64,000 nucleotides of DNA, taken from positions 1-64,000 of the forward strand of contig NZ_JAMXSF010000013.1 in the NCBI RefSeq assembly GCF_024124545.1. Direction: 5' to 3'. The stretch comes from Pseudoalteromonas sp. XMcav2-N. GTDB taxonomy: Bacteria; Pseudomonadota; Gammaproteobacteria; Enterobacterales; Alteromonadaceae. A model generated the notes under the pieces. That model saw only the letters and a list, made by a program, of their open reading frames with translations. It was not told the DNA's origin and ran no database searches. How positions within the stretch are numbered: the first letter of the stretch is position 1; every line of letters starts with the position of its first letter. This document shows positions 47,274-56,291 of the stretch, one piece after another. The position numbers and the translations under genes were made by a program.

Positions 47274-47720
47274 ATGTCAAATACTTTTGCTACAAGATTA
47301 AAACAGTTACGTATCAACTTGGGGTATTCTCAGGTTGGCTTTTCAGAAATACTGGATATTCCTACTGCTTCGTACCGAAAGTATGAAAAAGATGTTAGAG
47401 AACCCACCCTGTCTGTCGTCAGTAAGTTCTTTTTACACCCTGCGACTAAAGACAGTGCCCTGTGGTTATTAACCGGTGAGCAACAGATCCAGCACTCAGC
47501 ACCGCAAGCCACGGCGCAGCCACCTTTGGTATTCCAGACTGACATGGAACAGAGCCTGATCAACAGTATTGCCAGTTCACTTGAGTTTATTGCGCATATG
47601 AAGTGGTTTACACCTGGTACACAAGCGGGTTATCAGGACTATGGACATATTATCCTGCGCGACCTGAAACCTTTACTTTTACAAGACAATGCCGCGCAGA
47701 GTGAAAAAAGACGAGCCTAG
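47274..47720 (+). CDS. XRE-family regulator with C-terminal extension
   Basis: The 148-residue product has an N-terminal HTH (FATRLKQLRINLGYSQVGFSE and PTASYRKYEKDVREPTLSVV). A linker and a helical C-terminal region (QSLINSIASSLEFIAHMKWF) follow. A TTG at 47265 could add three codons, but the ATG at 47274 is preferred. Divergent from the 46757 regulator. Phage-type or toxin-antitoxin-like regulation is possible, but no partner gene is seen. Confidence 0.8.
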   Translation: MSNTFATRLKQLRINLGYSQVGFSEILDIPTASYRKYEKDVREPTLSVVSKFFLHPATKDSALWLLTGEQQIQHSAPQATAQPPLVFQTDMEQSLINSIASSLEFIAHMKWFTPGTQAGYQDYGHIILRDLKPLLLQDNAAQSEKRRA

Positions 47721-47829
47721 TGTTATTCGGTTTAGACAAGCCGTTTTAAATCGTCGTTATTGAAAAAACCAAAAGTAACCCAAAGCGACCACTTTTATTC
47801 AAGTGACCGCGCAGACTGACAGTCTGTGT

Positions 47830-48516
47830 TTAATCTACTAACAGCAAATTTTTGGCACACGCTAATGACAACGCCAAACTTTCTGCACGTTCATAAGCAC
47901 TCGCCAGCGACTTTTGATGCCTTTCATCGTTAAATTCCTGATATTCACTTACTATCTCATAAACAGCGTCTGCCCCCAGATAACGGCTCAGGGTGCGTAA
48001 ATGTGGCATCAGGTGATTGCTGCTTTCCCGAATTTCTGACTTGCCAAAGCCAAACTCTCCACACGAGGCAATGACAACCAGCGTTTTTCCAGACATCAGA
48101 GGGTGTAACGGAAAATCTCCCCGCTTCAGATCAAAGTCAAATGTTTTGTTTATCCGGATAATTTGGTCAAACCAGGCTTTTAGCTGTGCTGGCATACCGT
48201 AGTTGTACATGGGTGTAGAAATCACAACGATGTCTGCACGTGCTAATTCGTCGATGAGCGTATCGGAGAGCGCCAGCTGCTGCTTGTGATTTTCTGTTCT
48301 TTCACGCTCAGGGGTGAACACCGCACCAATCCAGTCCTGAGTAATAAACTGTGGAGGATGAATACCAACATCGCGATAAATATACTCATCTATCACACCT
48401 TTGCTTTGCCAGGTTTCGATGAACCTGTGTGCAATGCTCTTGGACAATGAATTATGCGATGGATTTGTATTACTAATGGCTCTGACACTTGAATCTACAT
48501 GTAATATTGTGCTCAT
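47830..48516 (-). CDS. azoR: FMN-dependent NADH-azoreductase
   Basis: From the ATG at 48516 (AAGG eight bases before) the product has 228 residues. It has a flavodoxin-like fold with ILHVDSSVR near the N-terminus, ISTPMYNYGMPAQLKAWFDQ (FMN-binding loop) and VVIASCGEFGFGKSE. It reduces azo compounds and quinones with NADH. Divergent from a LysR-type gene, with an inverted repeat between, so the regulator probably controls it. Confidence 0.92.
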   Translation of the reverse strand: MSTILHVDSSVRAISNTNPSHNSLSKSIAHRFIETWQSKGVIDEYIYRDVGIHPPQFITQDWIGAVFTPERERTENHKQQLALSDTLIDELARADIVVISTPMYNYGMPAQLKAWFDQIIRINKTFDFDLKRGDFPLHPLMSGKTLVVIASCGEFGFGKSEIRESSNHLMPHLRTLSRYLGADAVYEIVSEYQEFNDERHQKSLASAYERAESLALSLACAKNLLLVD

Positions 48517-48547
48517 AAGAATGACCTTTTTGACTATTGAACGCAAT

Positions 48548-48571
48548 ATAGTGTGCGACACAGCGCACTAT
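48548..48571. promoter_or_regulatory. inverted repeat between azoR and the LysR gene
   Basis: ATAGTGTGC and GCGCACTAT form a near-perfect dyad with a six-base spacer, in the 117-base gap between the two divergent genes. A LysR operator is the simplest reading. Confidence 0.55.
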
Positions 48572-48633
48572 TGAACAAATGATACTATTGCACCTATGAA
48601 TGAGTTAAAATCATCTATATCTTTCTATTCGGG

Positions 48634-49512
48634 ATGCTGATTTTGGCTTTACATGTCTCCTTACAGGCGCTCAGAGCATTCGAGGCTGCTGCACGTCATG
48701 GCAGCTTTAAACACGCGGCAGAAGAGCTGGCATTAACACCCACCGCGATTTCTCATCATGTTAGCAAGCTTGAAGACCGCCTCAATGTCAGTTTATTTAT
48801 TCGCCAGACCAGGAAGATAGTCCTGACCGATGCGGGCCGACTGCTAGCAACAGCCACAACCGAGGGGTTTACGCAGATAGAAACGGCACTGGCGAGCATC
48901 AGGCAACTTAATGAGGTTGTCCGGGTTACCACCACTTCCTCATTTGCGGCACTGGTGCTGCTCCCGGAGCAATTTGCATTTAATCAACACCATCCAGACA
49001 TTGTGGTGCAGATAGCCAGCGGTGAGCTAATGGACTGCCAGCCACATACAGTCCCGATAAGGCTCGGTAATATCAAAGCGGTCCAGGCGCAGGACAGGCT
49101 GAATGTGGAGCATTACAATCTGTTTGGTTATCAGCACCTGGCGACGCTCAGCGCCTCTGGCACCCGTCCTGTTATCTACACCACCCGCTGGAAAAATCTG
49201 GCACTGTGTAAACCTCCTCTCGAGGCTTGGCTGGCAGAAAACGGCTTAAATAAAGCGGACTTTGATATCAGGGAATTTGATCAGGAACTATTCTGCGTAC
49301 AACAAGCGATTGCAGAGAAAGCATGGGTATTTTGCTCAGAAACGCTCACTCGTCGGCTGTGCGCACTGGGTCAGCTAAGGCCCATAAGCAATACAAGCAT
49401 AGCCTCAGAATTATGCTATTACATTCCCGGGAAAAACCGATTTCAGGACAACAAGACCAAAAAGTTTATTGCGTGGATACAAAACTTGATTTTACCCGAC
49501 GCCGCGCCATGA
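48634..49512 (+). CDS. LysR-family transcriptional regulator
   Basis: The 292-residue protein has a winged HTH in the first 65 residues (LQALRAFEAAARHGSFKHAA, then EELALTPTAISHHVSKLEDRLNVSLFIRQTRKIVLTDAG). A substrate-binding domain follows. The GcvA-like subgroup is suggested by AISHHVSKLE. It is divergent from azoR and probably controls it in response to a small effector. A weak SD (GGGATG context) precedes the ATG. Confidence 0.92.
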   Translation: MLILALHVSLQALRAFEAAARHGSFKHAAEELALTPTAISHHVSKLEDRLNVSLFIRQTRKIVLTDAGRLLATATTEGFTQIETALASIRQLNEVVRVTTTSSFAALVLLPEQFAFNQHHPDIVVQIASGELMDCQPHTVPIRLGNIKAVQAQDRLNVEHYNLFGYQHLATLSASGTRPVIYTTRWKNLALCKPPLEAWLAENGLNKADFDIREFDQELFCVQQAIAEKAWVFCSETLTRRLCALGQLRPISNTSIASELCYYIPGKNRFQDNKTKKFIAWIQNLILPDAAP

Positions 49513-49594
49513 TATCGCCATTGAGGGAGGGGTTTGGTAGATAATTACCCAAAGCGGTTATCATCAAACAACCGCTCAGAGGCAAAGGACAGAA

Positions 49595-49921
49595 TCACTT
49601 AACAAGCTTAAGTGTGACTTTTTCTTGTTTGGTCATCTGGTGGTTTTCTGCCCGGAACTCTTCAACACGGTCATATATATCTTTAACGCCGTAGTATTGC
49701 TCCAGGTTTTTTTCCGCGGCAAGTAAGTCACCAAATTCCATAACGATTTCATAGGCTTCAGCATATTTATCTTCCACCTCATCATCATCGTCTTTAGCAA
49801 CGATAATCAGTGTTTTAAAACGCTGCTCAAATGGCCTAAGCCTTGCTCCCTTAACGATCATGGCCAGCATAAAAATGAGTGCCACTACAATTAATAAACC
49901 GCCGATATAGATTAATTCCAT
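49595..49921 (-). CDS. single-pass membrane protein of unknown function
   Basis: The 108-residue protein starts with one membrane helix (MELIYIGGLLIVVALIFMLA). A charged cytoplasmic part follows, including the acidic patch KDDDDEVEDKY (about 43-53) and a helical C-terminus. It lies two bases after the upstream membrane gene, in a three-gene unit with a small peptide gene. No family is recognised. Confidence 0.65.
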   Translation of the reverse strand: MELIYIGGLLIVVALIFMLAMIVKGARLRPFEQRFKTLIIVAKDDDDEVEDKYAEAYEIVMEFGDLLAAEKNLEQYYGVKDIYDRVEEFRAENHQMTKQEKVTLKLVK

Positions 49922-49923
49922 TA

Positions 49924-50478
49924 TTATATCTCTCCCTTGGCAAGTCTTGATTCCATTAGCTTGTATAGCGGGTATTTGGCTAAAACAACAAATGTACTTA
50001 CATTACATAGCATTACTACAGGTCCATAAACATAGAACAGAATTTCACTGTTAAGGTAACCTCTCAGAACTAGCTGAGCAAAATTCATAAGCACTGTCAA
50101 AAATGCCAAATAGGTTACAACCCTAGCAGTGGCAGAAAACGTGCACCCCCTAATTGCATGTAGTAAATACAAAACGAGGATAAAAGAAACACCATTGCAG
50201 ACCATTGCAAAATAAAAAACTTGCCTGCCCTGCATTACTTCTAGGGGAAGATCTATAATATAGCTAGCTAGACTTCCGCTGATTGTATAGAACACTATGA
50301 TAGCTAAAGATGATAGAAAGCATGAATGAAGTTCATGGTCGCTCTGCTTTTTCAAGGTACTTTTACCACCAAAAAACAGTTCAAAGCGATGTTGCTTAAA
50401 GCTGTAAAGCAGAAACAGAACAATAAACAGTTCTAATGTTCTAATAATCCACCCAGTAACTTGATAAAACTCATTCAT
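49924..50478 (-). CDS. multi-pass membrane protein of unknown function
   Basis: The 184-residue protein has about five membrane segments (about 8-24, 51-73, 82-104, 116-138 and 145-165), ending in a basic tail (KYPLYKLMESRLAKGEI). No transporter, protease or modification motif is visible, so it is not an obvious exporter or maturation enzyme. It follows a 57-residue peptide gene by about 20 bases. An immunity or sensing role for that peptide is possible but speculative. Confidence 0.65.
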   Translation of the reverse strand: MNEFYQVTGWIIRTLELFIVLFLLYSFKQHRFELFFGGKSTLKKQSDHELHSCFLSSLAIIVFYTISGSLASYIIDLPLEVMQGRQVFYFAMVCNGVSFILVLYLLHAIRGCTFSATARVVTYLAFLTVLMNFAQLVLRGYLNSEILFYVYGPVVMLCNVSTFVVLAKYPLYKLMESRLAKGEI

Positions 50479-50499
50479 GCTCGTTTAAAATCCTGCTGT

Positions 50500-50673
50500 T
50501 TACCCACCAAAAGTTTGTGTGGCTTCGGGAGAAAAACTTTGTGCGCGAGGTTGTGCACCGTCACCACCAGTTCCTCCAAATACCAACTGAACACTTTCAG
50601 CACTCAGGGCTGTTGTTCTTTTCGGTTGGGTCATTTTTGATTTTTTCTTTAAGCTCTTTATAAAAAACTTCAT
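50500..50673 (-). CDS. small double-glycine peptide precursor candidate
   Basis: From the ATG at 50673 (GACGGAAA before it) the product has 57 residues: MKFFIKSLKKKSKMTQPKRT, then a region containing LVFGGTGGDG and ending in TQTFGG. The basic N-terminus followed by a LSAES-x-Q-x-x-x-GG pattern (residues 23-34) resembles leader peptides cleaved after a double glycine. The C-terminal SPEATQTFGG partly repeats SAESVQLVFGG. It is followed by two membrane protein genes. I see no modification enzyme or ABC exporter here. It could be a secreted peptide or a small protein of another kind. Confidence 0.6.
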   Translation of the reverse strand: MKFFIKSLKKKSKMTQPKRTTALSAESVQLVFGGTGGDGAQPRAQSFSPEATQTFGG

Positions 50674-51034
50674 ATTTTCCGTCCTTCTAATGAATTGAAA
50701 GGACCACCCACTAAGGTTACGCACATGTTAACCTTATTGCCATATAGTAACAAGCACTAATTGCCTTAAATTCACTGAATTGCGGATGATCTCGTACATC
50801 ATGACATTGGCCAAAAAGCTTAATACTGACCGGATCACGATACTGTTCATGATAAGGAAAATTAGAAAAATTGGAACAACAAAACGACAAACCGGCCATT
50901 TCCCCGTCGATTTTCAGCACTCATAACTGACCCAATCTCAGGTTTAATTCGGCCCTAAACGCCATCATAGCGTGCTTTTAAAGGACAAAAAAGCCGCGGT
51001 CAACAAACCGCGGCTATTGATGTGGGTGCAACAC
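50674..51034. other. intergenic region between putP and the peptide operon
   Basis: It holds the putP terminator (50985-51016) and the promoter of the peptide operon, which I cannot place. The 67-codon frame at 50717-50920 has no family resemblance or SD and is not supported. Confidence 0.4.
50985..51016 (-). terminator. terminator after putP
   Basis: On the - strand AGCCGCGGT-TTGTTG-ACCGCGGCT is followed by six T, starting about 20 bases after the putP stop. Confidence 0.85.
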
Positions 51035-52513
51035 TTATAGTGCTGTTTGCATTTCCTCGAACTTGTCTGTGATTTCAGTACTCGGCTCAGAGGTTGCCAG
51101 GCTTACCGCTAAAATCGCAATTGATGAGGCGATAAATCCAGGTACAATTTCATAGATAAACGCGCTAAGTGGCTGACCGTTAACAGTCACAGGGCCATAA
51201 ATCCAGAACAATACCGTTGCAGCCCCCACTATCATGCCCGACAGAGCGCCTGCAAAGTTCATCCGTTTCCAGAACAAACTCAGTAGTACCAGCGGGCCAA
51301 ATGCGGCACCAAATCCAGCCCAGGCATTACTAACCAGACTCAGAATCGTGCTGTCTCTGTCGTAGGCTAGGTAAATGGCACACAGTGACACCAGCGCAAC
51401 GCTAATCCGACCAACCAGCACCAGCTCTTTGTCTGAGGCATCTTTGCGCAGGAATATCTTATAGAAATCTTCCGTCAACGAGCTGGAGCTCACCAGCAAC
51501 TGCGAAGAAATGGTACTCATAATGGCAGCCAGAATCGCCGCAAGTAAAAAGCCTGCTATCAGCGGATGGAACAGCAGTTCTGATAAGATCAGGAAAATCG
51601 TCTCCGGATCTTCAACCACAATCCCATTCTCGTGAGCATAAGCCGCGCCAAACAAACCTGTTGTGATAGCGCCAATTGTCGCCACCAGCATCCAGCTCAT
51701 GCCAATGCGTCGTGCCGTAGGCATGTCTTTCACGCTGCGCACCGACATAAAGCGTACAATGATATGAGGCTGGCCAAAATATCCCAATCCCCAGGACATC
51801 GCAGAGATGATGCCAATTGCGCCACCGGCACCAATCCAGGTAAGCAGCTGAGGATTAATGTCGTTGAGTGTGACGCTGAGCGGGTTATCCAGCAGTGAAT
51901 AAGTCACAGCGGGTACCAGAATTAACGCCAGGAACATAATACACCCTTGCACAAAGTCGGTCAGACTGACCGCCAGGAACCCGCCGAACAAGGTGTACAA
52001 GACCACCACACCGGTCGTGATATACAGGCCTGATTCGTAGCTCATACCAAAGGAGTTTTCGAACAGTTTGCCGCCCGATACCACTCCTGCCGATGTATAC
52101 AGGGTAAAGAAAATAATGATCACCAGCGCCGAAACAATACGCAGCGCATTGCCTTTGTCTTCAAAGCGATTAGCAAAATAGTCTGGAATGGTGATCGCAT
52201 CATTGGCCAGTTCGGTGTATACCCGCAGTCGCGGTGCCACCAGTAAATAGTTTAAAAACGCACCTATCACCAGGCCTATAGCTATCCAGGTGCTACTGAA
52301 ACCACTGACAAACATGGCGCCTGGCAGACCCATAAGGATCCAGCCACTCATATCCGAGGCACCCGCAGATAAGGCCGCGACACTAGGTGAAAGACTTCTG
52401 CCACCTAACATATAACCCGATACGTCGCTGGTTGACTTACGATACGCATACAGTCCGATACCCAGCATGGCGATGAAATACATGGCAAGTGAGATCATAG
52501 TGCCAGTTTCCAA
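51035..52513 (-). CDS. putP: sodium/proline symporter
   Basis: The 492-residue protein of the sodium:solute symporter family has about 13 membrane segments. Its N-terminus (MISLAMYFIAMLGIGLYAYRKSTSDVSGYMLGGRSL) and the segments SALSAGASDMSGWILMGLPGA, YFGQPHIIVRFMSVRS and ISSQLLVSSSSLTEDFY are typical of PutP. It takes up proline with Na+. It appears to be a single-gene unit with a strong terminator. Confidence 0.93.
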   Translation of the reverse strand: METGTMISLAMYFIAMLGIGLYAYRKSTSDVSGYMLGGRSLSPSVAALSAGASDMSGWILMGLPGAMFVSGFSSTWIAIGLVIGAFLNYLLVAPRLRVYTELANDAITIPDYFANRFEDKGNALRIVSALVIIIFFTLYTSAGVVSGGKLFENSFGMSYESGLYITTGVVVLYTLFGGFLAVSLTDFVQGCIMFLALILVPAVTYSLLDNPLSVTLNDINPQLLTWIGAGGAIGIISAMSWGLGYFGQPHIIVRFMSVRSVKDMPTARRIGMSWMLVATIGAITTGLFGAAYAHENGIVVEDPETIFLILSELLFHPLIAGFLLAAILAAIMSTISSQLLVSSSSLTEDFYKIFLRKDASDKELVLVGRISVALVSLCAIYLAYDRDSTILSLVSNAWAGFGAAFGPLVLLSLFWKRMNFAGALSGMIVGAATVLFWIYGPVTVNGQPLSAFIYEIVPGFIASSIAILAVSLATSEPSTEITDKFEEMQTAL

Positions 52514-52784
52514 AATTACCTCCTTTAGTCCGGGCTTCTCTCCACAATATCAGATGCTGTTATTTTCTTAGCTGAGATTGGGACAAAAGCCATTGCGAAA
52601 GGCCCACTATAACATGGCAAAGATCACCACCCAAGTTACACGGGGTGAACTGAACATGAATTGCGCGCAAACACACTCATACCTTAATACCAAAAGCTGA
52701 AACAAGCTGAATTAATTAATGAAATAAGGCTGAGATTGCCTTATATTGGTGTGCAGTAGAAGTATTCAGTCAGGTGTATCTTTC

Positions 52785-54008
52785 ATGTATTTTTATGCCG
52801 CCAGGCAGCCAATCCTAAATAAAAACAAAGAACTCGTGGGTTACGAGCTGTTATTTCGCGACGGGTTAGATAATGTCTTCCCGGAAATTGATGGTTCCGA
52901 GGCGACCTCCAGGTTGATTGAAGGCAGTCAGTTTAACTTTGGCCTGGAAGATTTAACCGACAATAAACCCGCCTATATTAACTTCACGCTGGAAACCTTA
53001 CTCAAAGGCTATCCCACTATGATGGGACGTGAGCAGCTGGTTGTCGAAATTCTTGAAACAGTGCAACCGGGCAAGCGCTTGCTTGCCGCCGTGCAAGATC
53101 TCAAGAGTAAAGGCTACACCATAGTGCTGGACGATTATCAGCACCAAAAAGTGTGGCGACACTTCTATCCGTTTATCGATCAAATCAAAATCGACGTGCT
53201 GACCACAGATATTGAAACCATTAAAGAGATTAAAGACGCCATCGCGCCGTTCAAGAATATTGAACTAGTTGCTGAAAAAGTCGAAACACATGAGCAATAC
53301 CAGCAAGCACTTGAGCTTGGTTTCAGTTACTTCCAGGGATTCTTTTTTGCCAAACCCGAAGTGGTTCAGAGTAAGACCTTACCCCCGTCTGAAATGGCAC
53401 TGGCGGAACTGTTATACGAAACATCAAGTGTCGACGTTGACCTAAAGCGAATTACTCAGGTATTCGAGCGCGATGTTAACCTCAGCTATAAATTACTGCG
53501 TTACTCTAACTCAGCCGCGTTTAAGCGTCGCGCCGAGATTTCTACCATTAAGCAGGCTCTGGTCGTGTTGGGTAATCAGGAGCTTAAAAAGTTTTTGTCT
53601 TTGCTATTTGCGTCGCAGGTTTCCTCAGAAAAGCCGCTGGAACTGGTGCGTCTGTCGCTCACTCGCGCACGCTTTGCTGAACTATTGGCGGTTAAGCACA
53701 AAAAGCTCAAGGACACGGGTATGGCCTTCCTGGCGGGCATGATGTCGCTGATGGACGCCATCTTGGATGAAAGCATGGACAGCGTCATGAATAAGCTGCC
53801 ACTGGCCATTGAGATCAAAGATGCCTTGTTAAAACAAGAAGGCTTACTGGCCAGCTACCTGACGCTTATTACGTTGTATGAACAGGCAGACTGGCAAGGT
53901 GCGAATGAACTGGCGCAGCAGTTGAGCCTGGACCCGGACCTGCTGCCAGATTATTACCATGAAGCGCTGCAGTGGTGCGACCAACAAATGGAAGTGATGT
54001 CAATATAG
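52785..54008 (+). CDS. EAL-HDOD protein (YuxH/CdgJ-like)
   Basis: From the ATG at 52785 the product has 407 residues. The N-terminal EAL domain (1-200) keeps YELLFR, YINFTLETLL, VVEILETV, VLDDY, IKIDV, VAEKVET and YFQGFFFAKP, but the DDFGTG loop reads DDYQHQ. Catalysis is therefore uncertain. A C-terminal HDOD domain (about 205-400, LLRYSNSAAFKRRAEISTIKQALVVLGNQEL) follows. Proteins of this layout influence cyclic di-GMP-linked motility in vibrios and related bacteria. The frame opens 13 codons earlier, but the later ATG matches the family start. Confidence 0.88.
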   Translation: MYFYAARQPILNKNKELVGYELLFRDGLDNVFPEIDGSEATSRLIEGSQFNFGLEDLTDNKPAYINFTLETLLKGYPTMMGREQLVVEILETVQPGKRLLAAVQDLKSKGYTIVLDDYQHQKVWRHFYPFIDQIKIDVLTTDIETIKEIKDAIAPFKNIELVAEKVETHEQYQQALELGFSYFQGFFFAKPEVVQSKTLPPSEMALAELLYETSSVDVDLKRITQVFERDVNLSYKLLRYSNSAAFKRRAEISTIKQALVVLGNQELKKFLSLLFASQVSSEKPLELVRLSLTRARFAELLAVKHKKLKDTGMAFLAGMMSLMDAILDESMDSVMNKLPLAIEIKDALLKQEGLLASYLTLITLYEQADWQGANELAQQLSLDPDLLPDYYHEALQWCDQQMEVMSI

Positions 54009-54033
54009 CACTGTCAGTTGTTTACTGGTTTAC

Positions 54034-54067
54034 CAAACAGCCCCCTTTTCGGTGGCTGTTTTTGTTT
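54034..54067 (+). terminator. terminator after the EAL-HDOD gene
   Basis: AACAGCC and GGCTGTT form a stem around CCCTTTTCGGT and are followed by a T-run (TTTTTG), about 30 bases after the stop. Confidence 0.75.
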
Positions 54068-54193
54068 CAGGTCAATGTTTTTTGTTTTCTCCGCTTAATT
54101 CGGTTCAAGTGCGACAATTTGTCACATCCCAAGCTTTTGTCTGACAAGTAAAATTCCTCTCAACAAAAACGTGAAAACACTTTGGGATGAATC

Positions 54194-56245
54194 ATGACCA
54201 GAAACCTTATTTGGCTTGCGGTAACGACCGCCTTTTCTGCACATAGCCAGGATGCACAACACGACACACACACAGATAGCCTTGAACGCATCGTGGTTAT
54301 CGCGCCTATGCATAGCCCGCTGGATATCAAAACCGACCCTAAGGCGCCCAGACAGCCTTTACCCGCACAGGACGGTGCCGATCTGCTGTCCAGCATCGCC
54401 GGTTTCTCTTTGGTTAAAAAAGGGGGCGCCAGCAGCGACCCGGTGTTTCGCGGAATGGCCGGGTCGCGCCTCAATATTATTACCGATGGAGGCCTGACAC
54501 TCGGTGGCTGCGGTGGCCGTATGGACCCACCCACGGCCTATATCACGCCACAAACTTACGATACTCTGACTGTGATCAAAGGACCGCAGACGGTGCTTTA
54601 TGGGCCCGGAAATAGTGCTGCCACAGTGATTTTTGAGCGTGAATCGGAGCGCCTGAGTGAGACAGGCTGGCAAGGCTTTGCCAACGCAACCTTAGGCAGT
54701 TTTGGTAAGCGTATGGTGAATGCCGATATCAAAGGCGGTACACAAGACTTCTATGCCCGAATGGCCGCCAGTAAAAGCGATGCCGATGATTATGAAGATG
54801 GCGAAGGTAATTCCATTCACTCCGCGTATGATAAATGGAACCTCGACTCCGAGTTTGCCTACACTCCGGATGACGACAGCCTGTATAGCCTGAGCCTTGG
54901 CCGCAGTGATGGCGAGGTCGCCTATGCCGACCGCATGATGGATGGCAGCAAGTTCGATAGAAATCATGTTGCGCTGAACGTTGAGTTGAGCGAACTAACA
55001 GGGTTTGTTACTGCGTTGGAAGCCAATGTGTATTACAACAACATAGATCACATCATGGACAACCACAGCCTGCGACCATTTACCCCCAATATGATGATGA
55101 AAACCCCCACTTCATCCAACCCGGACCGCCGTACCTGGGGAGGCAAGATCATGCTCACTTCTGCCATCAATACAGAGCACACATTGCGTTACGGGGTCGA
55201 TCATCAGCAAAACCGCCACCGCATTCGCGTCAGCATGAACCAGCCAATGATGCCGGTGGAAACGCTGCCTCGCCGTGATAATGCCGAGTTTAAACAAACC
55301 GGGCTATTTGGCGAGTTTGAATACGCACTCAACACAGAGGGCCCAAAGCGCAGCCAGTGGGTCAGCGGGCTGCGTATTGATGACTGGTCAGCAACTGATA
55401 AGCGTCAGCAACTTGGCTCCATGATGATGCCAATGCCTAACCCAACGGCCGACCAGACGCGTGATGACACCCTCTGGAGCGGATTTACACGCTATCAGGT
55501 CCAGCATAAAGATATGAGCTATTACATCGGTGCCGGGCGCAGTGAACGTTTCCCCGATTACTGGGAGTTAATGGGTGGCGGACGCCGGAGTATAGATAGC
55601 ATGAGTGCCTTTTTGTTAGAAACGGAGAAAACCAATCAACTGGATATCGGCTGGATGTTACAAAAGTCCGGCATGACAACGTCCGTCTCTTTGTTCTACA
55701 ACCGTATTGACGACTATCTGCTGACCGACAATCGTTATGAAGTGATGGACAAAACACTGGCGGTTACCCGCAACATAGATGCTCAAACCATGGGCCTCGA
55801 AATGGAAACCCGATTGGCGCTCAGTAAACGGCTGAATTTCACGACCAGTATCAACTATGTGCGCGGCAGTAATAAAACGGATCATACAGTGCTGGCTCAG
55901 CAACCTCCGTTGCAGGCCCGGTTCGCCATGGATTACACGTTGGACAAGTGGCAGGTGGGCGGTTTATGGCGTCTCGTAAAAAGTCAGAATCGCGTTGCCA
56001 TTGGCCAGGGTAACATTGCCGGTCAGGACGTTGGACCCAGCCACGGCTTTGGTACACTGGCATTGAACGTGTCCTATAGCCATTCAGATGAACTGCTATT
56101 TAGCCTTGGGGTCGATAATGTGCTGGATAAAGCCTATGCCGAACACTTAAGCCGCGCCGGCGCTATGGTCAGTGGCTATGCGCAAATTGATAAAGTCAAT
56201 GAAGCTGGCCGCACGCTATGGGCCAATGTGAACTGGCGCTTCTGA
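54194..56245 (+). CDS. TonB-dependent copper receptor (OprC/NosA-like)
   Basis: The 683-residue protein has a short signal peptide (MTRNLIWLAVTTAFSAHSQ) and a TonB-box-like region (LERIVVIAP). The plug domain has the subfamily motifs GGCGGRMDPPTAYITPQTYD and VIKGPQTVLYGPGNSAATV, seen in copper receptors. The barrel contains Met-rich clusters (PNMMMKTP, MNQPMMP, MMMPMPNP), consistent with Cu binding, and ends in WANVNWRF. It probably imports copper or a copper chelate. No copper-responsive operator was recognised upstream. Confidence 0.9.
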   Translation: MTRNLIWLAVTTAFSAHSQDAQHDTHTDSLERIVVIAPMHSPLDIKTDPKAPRQPLPAQDGADLLSSIAGFSLVKKGGASSDPVFRGMAGSRLNIITDGGLTLGGCGGRMDPPTAYITPQTYDTLTVIKGPQTVLYGPGNSAATVIFERESERLSETGWQGFANATLGSFGKRMVNADIKGGTQDFYARMAASKSDADDYEDGEGNSIHSAYDKWNLDSEFAYTPDDDSLYSLSLGRSDGEVAYADRMMDGSKFDRNHVALNVELSELTGFVTALEANVYYNNIDHIMDNHSLRPFTPNMMMKTPTSSNPDRRTWGGKIMLTSAINTEHTLRYGVDHQQNRHRIRVSMNQPMMPVETLPRRDNAEFKQTGLFGEFEYALNTEGPKRSQWVSGLRIDDWSATDKRQQLGSMMMPMPNPTADQTRDDTLWSGFTRYQVQHKDMSYYIGAGRSERFPDYWELMGGGRRSIDSMSAFLLETEKTNQLDIGWMLQKSGMTTSVSLFYNRIDDYLLTDNRYEVMDKTLAVTRNIDAQTMGLEMETRLALSKRLNFTTSINYVRGSNKTDHTVLAQQPPLQARFAMDYTLDKWQVGGLWRLVKSQNRVAIGQGNIAGQDVGPSHGFGTLALNVSYSHSDELLFSLGVDNVLDKAYAEHLSRAGAMVSGYAQIDKVNEAGRTLWANVNWRF

Positions 56246-56291
56246 TCCCGGCAATCGGTTTGGGGGCCAGCTTGTGCCTGCCCCCAATCCA

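Noticed and set aside
47811..47826. CAGACTGACAGTCTG hairpin after azoR as a terminator
   Set aside because: Short stem, no T-run on the azoR strand; too weak to call.
50717..50920. 67-residue frame on the - strand upstream of the peptide gene
   Set aside because: No SD or family likeness; overlaps the likely promoter of the peptide operon.
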